A DNA stretch of 30,091 nt from DATBVX01 sp963696675 (GTDB lineage Bacteria > Pseudomonadota > Gammaproteobacteria > Steroidobacterales > Steroidobacteraceae). How positions within the stretch are numbered: the stretch's first letter is position 1; each line of letters starts with the position of its first letter. The translations under genes and the position numbers were made by a program. The stretch is from the NCBI GenBank assembly GCA_963696675.1, contig CAVOLM010000022.1:1-30091 (forward strand), written 5' to 3'. The notes below the pieces were generated by a model, which ran no database searches, was not told the DNA's origin, and worked only from the letters and a program-made list of their open reading frames with translations. Shown here piece after piece: positions 26,218 through 30,091 of this stretch.

Positions 26218-27237
26218 TCAGAGGCTGAGCGGCTGCTCATCCAGTACATCGAGCTGGCCCTGCAACGTACTCACATGGCCTTCCCAATATCTGGGTTCGG
26301 CGAACCAGGGAAACGCCCGGGGAAAGGCCGGATCACTCCACCGTCTTGCCAGCCAGGCCGAGTAATGGATCAGCCGCAGAGTCCGCAGCGGCTCGATCAG
26401 CGCGAGCTGTGAGGCGTTGAAAGCGGCGAACTGCGAGTAGCCCTCGAGAAGATCCGACGCTTGCGCACGCATTTCGTCGCGGGTGCCGGCAAGTAGCATC
26501 CACAGGTCCTGGATTGCCGGGCCCGTCATGCAATCGTCCAGGTCGACGATATGAGGGCCCTCTGGCCTCCAGAGAATATTGCCACGATGGCAGTCACCGT
26601 GGATGCGATGCCAGTGAGGGCTCTGAGTCTCGAGTCCCGCCTCTCGAACCTTCTCGAGCAGATGCGCCGTGACCTGCGCGTAGCGGTCGATGAGATAGTC
26701 GGGCAGGAAGTCACTTTCCAGCACCGTCTCGCGCGCGTCGTCGCCGTGCGTTGCGATCGACAGCATCGGCCGATGCAGAAAGCGGCGTGCCTGCCCCATT
26801 GCGTGCAGCCGGCCGAGAAATCGCCCCATCCACAACCGATCGTCGCTGGTCGCGAGCTCGGGCCATTGGCCATTGCGCCGGGGGTACGCGGCGTAACGAA
26901 ACTCGGCGAAGGCGAGCAGTGTCCGCGCATCACGCGACAATGGAGCCACGACCGGAATCTCAGCACCGGCGAGTTCGAGTGCGAAACCGTGTTCCTCGAG
27001 GATGCTTTCATCGCTCCAGCGATGCGGGCGATAGAACTTGACCACCACCGGTTCCCCCGCTTCCAGACCCACCTGATAGACACGGTTCTCGTAGCTGTTG
27101 AGCGCGAGCACGCGCCCGTCACAGACGTAGCCCGCCGCCTCCACTGCCGCGATGACGATTTCAGGTGTCAGACCGGCAAACGGAGTCTCGTTCGCGGGCT
27201 GTGTTATCGGACCGGCGTCCCTTTCGTTATCATGCAC
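26218..27237 (-). CDS. srkA: SrkA (YihE/RdoA) stress-response Ser/Thr kinase
   Basis: 339 aa, typical length is about 328. Eukaryotic-like phosphotransferase (APH fold) that in E. coli counters stress-induced death. Seen: FAGLTPEIVIAAVEAAGY, LNSYENRVYQVG, VVVKFYRPHRWSDESILEEH (ATP-binding Lys), IPVVAPLSRD, RIHGDCHRGNILW (catalytic loop with Asp and Asn), HIVDLDDCMTGPAIQDLWML (metal-binding Asp) and ARRWSDPAFPRAFPWF. The start is taken as GTG at 27235-27237, 11 nt after AAGAAGGAG; the ATG two bases away is out of frame, and the open frame extends further only through the galE promoter region. Divergent from galE, whose ATG is 34 nt away, so their control regions overlap. Confidence 0.93.
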   Translation of the reverse strand: MHDNERDAGPITQPANETPFAGLTPEIVIAAVEAAGYVCDGRVLALNSYENRVYQVGLEAGEPVVVKFYRPHRWSDESILEEHGFALELAGAEIPVVAPLSRDARTLLAFAEFRYAAYPRRNGQWPELATSDDRLWMGRFLGRLHAMGQARRFLHRPMLSIATHGDDARETVLESDFLPDYLIDRYAQVTAHLLEKVREAGLETQSPHWHRIHGDCHRGNILWRPEGPHIVDLDDCMTGPAIQDLWMLLAGTRDEMRAQASDLLEGYSQFAAFNASQLALIEPLRTLRLIHYSAWLARRWSDPAFPRAFPWFAEPRYWEGHVSTLQGQLDVLDEQPLSL

Positions 27238-27270
27238 GCGCGACGCAACTCCTTCTTTGGGTGTGAATTC

Positions 27271-28292
27271 ATGCCTCGATCGGCAATCCTGGTAACGGGT
27301 GGCGCAGGTTACATCGGCAGCCACGTAGCGCGACAGCTCGGCGAGGCCGGCGAGACCGTCGTGGTGCTCGACAACCTCGTGACCGGCTTCCGCGAGGCCG
27401 TGCTGCACGGAACGCTCGTCGTAGGGCGAGACCGGCGATCGCGAGCTCGTCACCCGCATCCTCGCCGAGCACCGCATCGATACGGTGATGCACTTCGCTG
27501 CGCATACCATCGTGCCCGAATCCGTCGCGAAGCCGCTCAAGTACTACGGCAACAATACCTGTGCGACGCGCAATCTCCTCGAGTGTTGCGCGGCGCAGGG
27601 CGTGCGCCATTTCATCTTTTCGTTCGACCGCCGCCGTCTACGGGATACCGGCCGGGAGGGATTGCCGCGGAGGACACGCCGCTGGCGCCCATCAATCCCT
27701 ATGGAACCTCGAAGCTGATGAGCGAGTGGATGCTGCGCGATGTGGCGCTGGCCGGGAGATCTGCGTTACGTGTCGCTGCGCTACTTCAACGTCGCGGGCT
27801 CAGATCCGCACGGCCGCATCGGACAGTGCACGCCCGCGGCGACCTTGCTCGTCAAGGTTGCCTGCGAGGCCGCGGTCGGCAAGCGGCCGAGTGTGTCGAT
27901 CTTCGGCACCGACTATCCGACGCCGGACGGCACCGGGGTGCGCGACTACATACACGTCGAGGATCTCGCCAGCGCCCATGTGCAGGCGCTCGACTACCTG
28001 CGCAATGGCGGCGAATCGATCACGCTCAATTGCGGTTACGGACATGGCTACAGCGTGCGCGAGGTGCTGCGGATGGTGGAGCAGGTCGCGCAGCGCCCGC
28101 TCCAGATTCGTGAAGAAGCGCGCCGGGCCGGCGATCCTTCCATGCTGATCGCCCGGGCGGATCGCGTGCGCGAGGTGCTCGGATGGACGTCCGCAGCTCG
28201 ACGATCTGGAGGCCATCGTGCGCACCTCGTTGGACTGGGAACGCAGGCAGCTCGCAGCGCCTTGGGTCTCGTCGCGAGCGCCGAAGCTGTGA
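27271..28292 (+). CDS. galE: UDP-glucose 4-epimerase (five frameshifts)
   Basis: About 340 aa when repaired, the usual size. Interconverts UDP-glucose and UDP-galactose, feeding envelope polysaccharide synthesis. Seen: ILVTGGAGYIGSHVARQL (NAD-binding Gly motif), VVVLDNLVTGF, VMHFAAHTIVPESV, YYGNNTCATRNLLE, STAAVYGIPAG (catalytic Ser/Thr region, shifted frame), INPYGTSKLMSEWML (catalytic YxxxK), LRYFNVAGSDP, GTDYPTPDGTGVRDYIHVED and LNCGYGHGYSVREVL. The end GWTPQLDDLEAIVRTSLDWE followed by TGA at 28290-28292 is in yet another frame. Slips near 27430, 27620, 27655, 27750 and 28190. All motifs are recoverable, so error is more likely than decay. The ATG at 27271 gives MPRSAILVTGG; an in-frame ATG at 27232 would overlap srkA. 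Confidence 0.92.
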
Positions 28293-28345
28293 ATCGGCCC
28301 GCAAAACAGCCACTTCCCGCTCGATCGTCGCTCCGGCCGGACTGC

Positions 28346-28351
28346 TAGAAT
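28346..28351 (+). promoter_or_regulatory. Extended -10 placed for a leaderless mRNA (histidine kinase)
   Basis: TGC-TAGAAT with exactly 8 nt before the ATG at 28360, the same geometry as at the amidohydrolase gene. No ribosome site in the interval TGGCGGTC. Confidence 0.45.
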
Positions 28352-28359
28352 TGGCGGTC

Positions 28360-29827
28360 ATGCGCTTCACCAAGCCGCGATCCCTGAGCGGGCTGATGCT
28401 GCTCGGCATGTCCCTCGTGGCCGTGCCGCTGTTGTTCGCGGTCATCAATGCGGCGTTTCAGATCCGCCGGCTCGCCAGCCAGAGCGGAGCGCTCGTCGTG
28501 CAGGGCGTCGAGGGCACGCGCTACCACCAGCTGCTGTTCGAGCAGATCGTCTCCCTGGAACGCGGCGCCCGTCTCTACCAGGTCATCGGCAATCGCGAAC
28601 TGCTCGAGGTCTACCGCCAGAATCACGAACGGTTCCAGCTCACGCTCGAAAAGCTTCGTCGCACTGCAGCCCGACCCGCGCAGTAATGCGCAGCTCGAGA
28701 CCTTGCGCACCGAGAGCGTCGCGATCTGGCAGCTGCTGAGCTCACGACCGCGTGGCTCACCGGAAGTCACGCAGGCGGTCGGCAATTTTTCCCGCCTGTT
28801 TGAAACGTCGACTATGCTCGCGGATGCCAGCCGGCACCGCATCGATCAGCAGCTCGAAACATTGCAGGTCGCGACCGCGAGCGCGCAACGAAATCTGTTC
28901 TGGCAATCTGCAGCGCTGCTCCCTGCCACCCTGATCCTGACCATCGTATTTACGCTGACGCTGGCGCGCCCCATCCGCCATCTGGATCGGGTGATCGGCG
29001 AGCTCGGACGCGGGACGTTTTCTCGCGCGATTAGGGTCAAGGGCCCGAGCGACCTCGAGGCCCTGGGTCGGCAGCTCGAGTGGCTGCGTGTGCGTCTGCT
29101 TGACCTTGCACAGGAAAAGAATCGATTCCTGCGACACATGTCGCACGAGCTGAAGACTCCACTCGCCAATATTCGCGAAGGTACGGAGCTCCTGCTCGAC
29201 GGCTCGGTCGGCCAGCTTGCGGACGATCAGCGCGAAGTCACCGGCATCCTGCGCGAGAACGGATTGAAATTGCAGCGCCTCATCGAAAACCTGCTGACTT
29301 TCAGCACCTGGCAGGCGCAGAGCGTCGGCCTTGAGGTGAGTGAATTCAAGCTGCGACCACTCGTCAAGAGCGTATTGGAAAGCCAGCGCCTCACGCTCGT
29401 CAGCCAGCGCGTGCGCCTCGATGTACGAGTAGAAGATCTGACTGTCGCAGCCGATCGCAGCAAAGTGAAGCTGATCCTCGACAACCTGCTTTCGAATGCC
29501 ATTAAGTTCACGCCGCAAGGTGGCACGATCCACATTCACGCACAGACGATGCGCGACCAGCTGGTCCTCGATGTCGCGGATACGGGACCCGGGATTCCGC
29601 TCGAGGAGCGCAGCCGCATCTTCGAGGCCTTCTACCAGGGTAAGACTCCGCAGGGCGGGCACGTGAAGGGCACCGGTATCGGGCTCTCGGTGGTGATCGA
29701 GTTCGTCCACGCACACAGCGGCACGATTGAGATCGTCGACGGTCAGTTTGCAGGGGCTCACTTCCGCATCCGCCTGCCGTTGCGCCAGTCGGGCGTGGGG
29801 ACAAAGGAGCCGGCGCATGCGGCGTAG
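28360..29827 (+). CDS. glrK: GlrK/QseE-like sensor histidine kinase (one frameshift)
   Basis: About 489 aa. Membrane sensor: TM1 about residues 9-30 (LSGLMLLGMSLVAVPLLFAVI), a periplasmic helical region (SLERGARLYQVIGNRELLEV), TM2 (SAALLPATLILTIVFTLTLA), HAMP (ARPIRHLDRVIGELGRG), HisKA with phospho-accepting His in FLRHMSHELKTPLANIREGT, then HATPase: N box DNLLSNAIKF, G1 DVADTGPGIP, F box EAFYQG and G2 GTGIGLSVV. The HisKA stretch is typical of GlrK (QseE). One slip near 28667: removing one base gives KLRALQPDPRSNAQLETL. The next gene is a lipoprotein overlapping its end, matching the order glrK-qseG-glrR, so a sigma-54-type regulator GlrR should follow beyond the window. In E. coli this system controls glmY and sigma-E-linked envelope functions; targets here are unknown. 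Confidence 0.9.
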
Positions 29828-30091
29828 CTCGCTTGCGGCGCACTGGTCCTGGTTCTGAAGGCCGGCTGTAGCATCATGCCGAGTACGCCCGTACCCGCCA
29901 CGACGCCAACGACGACGACCGATCCTTCCCTGGGTTCAATGTCGAGATATCTCGACATGATGGAACGCTTGTCGCGCGGCACGCCGGTCGAACAGGCCGA
30001 AATCGCACAGGCTGCTAAGGATGCGCTCGGACGTGACACCGACTACCAGCAACCGCCTGCGATACGCGCTGGCGCTCGCGACCCCCGGCCA
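29817..30091 (+). CDS. QseG-like outer-membrane lipoprotein, partial, frameshifted
   Basis: Begins inside the 3' end of the kinase gene (ATG 29817-29819, 11 nt overlap). With one base restored near 29840 it reads MRRSSLAA then LVLVLKAGCS, a lipoprotein signal with Cys as the lipidation site. A Pro/Thr-rich stretch follows, then a helical part (MSRYLDMMERLSRG, TPVEQAEIAQAAKDALG). A second slip near 30030 would give NRLRYALALATPG, a segment typical of QseG/YfhG-type proteins. The gene runs off the right edge. In enterobacteria QseG is an outer-membrane partner that modulates the kinase GlrK/QseE. Assignment rests mostly on position. Confidence 0.6.

Noticed and set aside
1..30091. CRISPR arrays, tRNA or rRNA genes, insertion sequences
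   Set aside because: No spaced direct repeats, cloverleaf-like segments, transposase motifs or terminal inverted repeats were found by eye.

Overview
The window is GC-rich, densely coded DNA with short intergenic gaps. It looks like a chromosomal segment of a gammaproteobacterium, possibly near Steroidobacteraceae, Nevskiales or Xanthomonadales. The lineage is inferred from a Pseudomonas-type (class II) PHA locus, a GlrK/QseG-like pair, and DusA, GTP-type PckG and SrkA. I see no rRNA, tRNA, IS element or CRISPR array.

Layout. (a) 1-713, minus: N-terminal half of a YoaA/DinG-type iron-sulfur DNA helicase. (b) 728-8972, minus: a four-gene operon for secreted and outer-membrane beta-sandwich proteins, namely two ~330-350 aa exported proteins, a 163 aa exported protein, and a ~1850 aa protein with DUF11, a carboxypeptidase-regulatory-like fold and a predicted C-terminal beta-barrel. 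It is the least understood part of the window. (c) 8973-9385: divergent regulatory gap with a CRP/Vfr-like site. (d) 9386-12916, plus: class II PHA synthase, an unknown 68 aa protein, a PhaZ depolymerase and a phasin with a basic tail, closed by a 12-bp hairpin. (e) 13099-14871, plus: GTP-dependent PEP carboxykinase. (f) 14910-15810, minus: class III nucleotide cyclase fused to an FHA domain. (g) 15986-19843, minus: N-formylglutamate-amidohydrolase-like protein, YbdK-type carboxylate-amine ligase, CmcJ/NvfI-type oxidoreductase and DusA. (h) 19869-23560, minus: large PAS/GAF/GGDEF/EAL protein. (i) 23695-25515, minus: TypA/BipA. (j) 25614-27237, minus: small lipoprotein and SrkA kinase. (k) 27271-28292, plus: GalE. 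(l) 28360 to the end, plus: GlrK-like histidine kinase and the start of a QseG-like lipoprotein.

How the genes fit together. Carbon storage and mobilisation (PhaC, PhaZ, phasin) sits beside gluconeogenesis (PckG). Signalling genes (cyclase-FHA, c-di-GMP hybrid, GlrK, a CRP-like site) are frequent. The surface operon and phaC diverge from one control region.

Sequence quality. Single-base indels interrupt many genes, including normally conserved ones (pckG, typA, galE), and cluster near 1-730, 14.8-15.7 kb, 22.3-25.4 kb, 27.4-28.2 kb and 29.8 kb to the end, while 2.3-14.8 kb and 16-22 kb are nearly clean. Local assembly or read errors explain this better than pseudogenes. Coordinates of broken genes are for the reconstructed locus.
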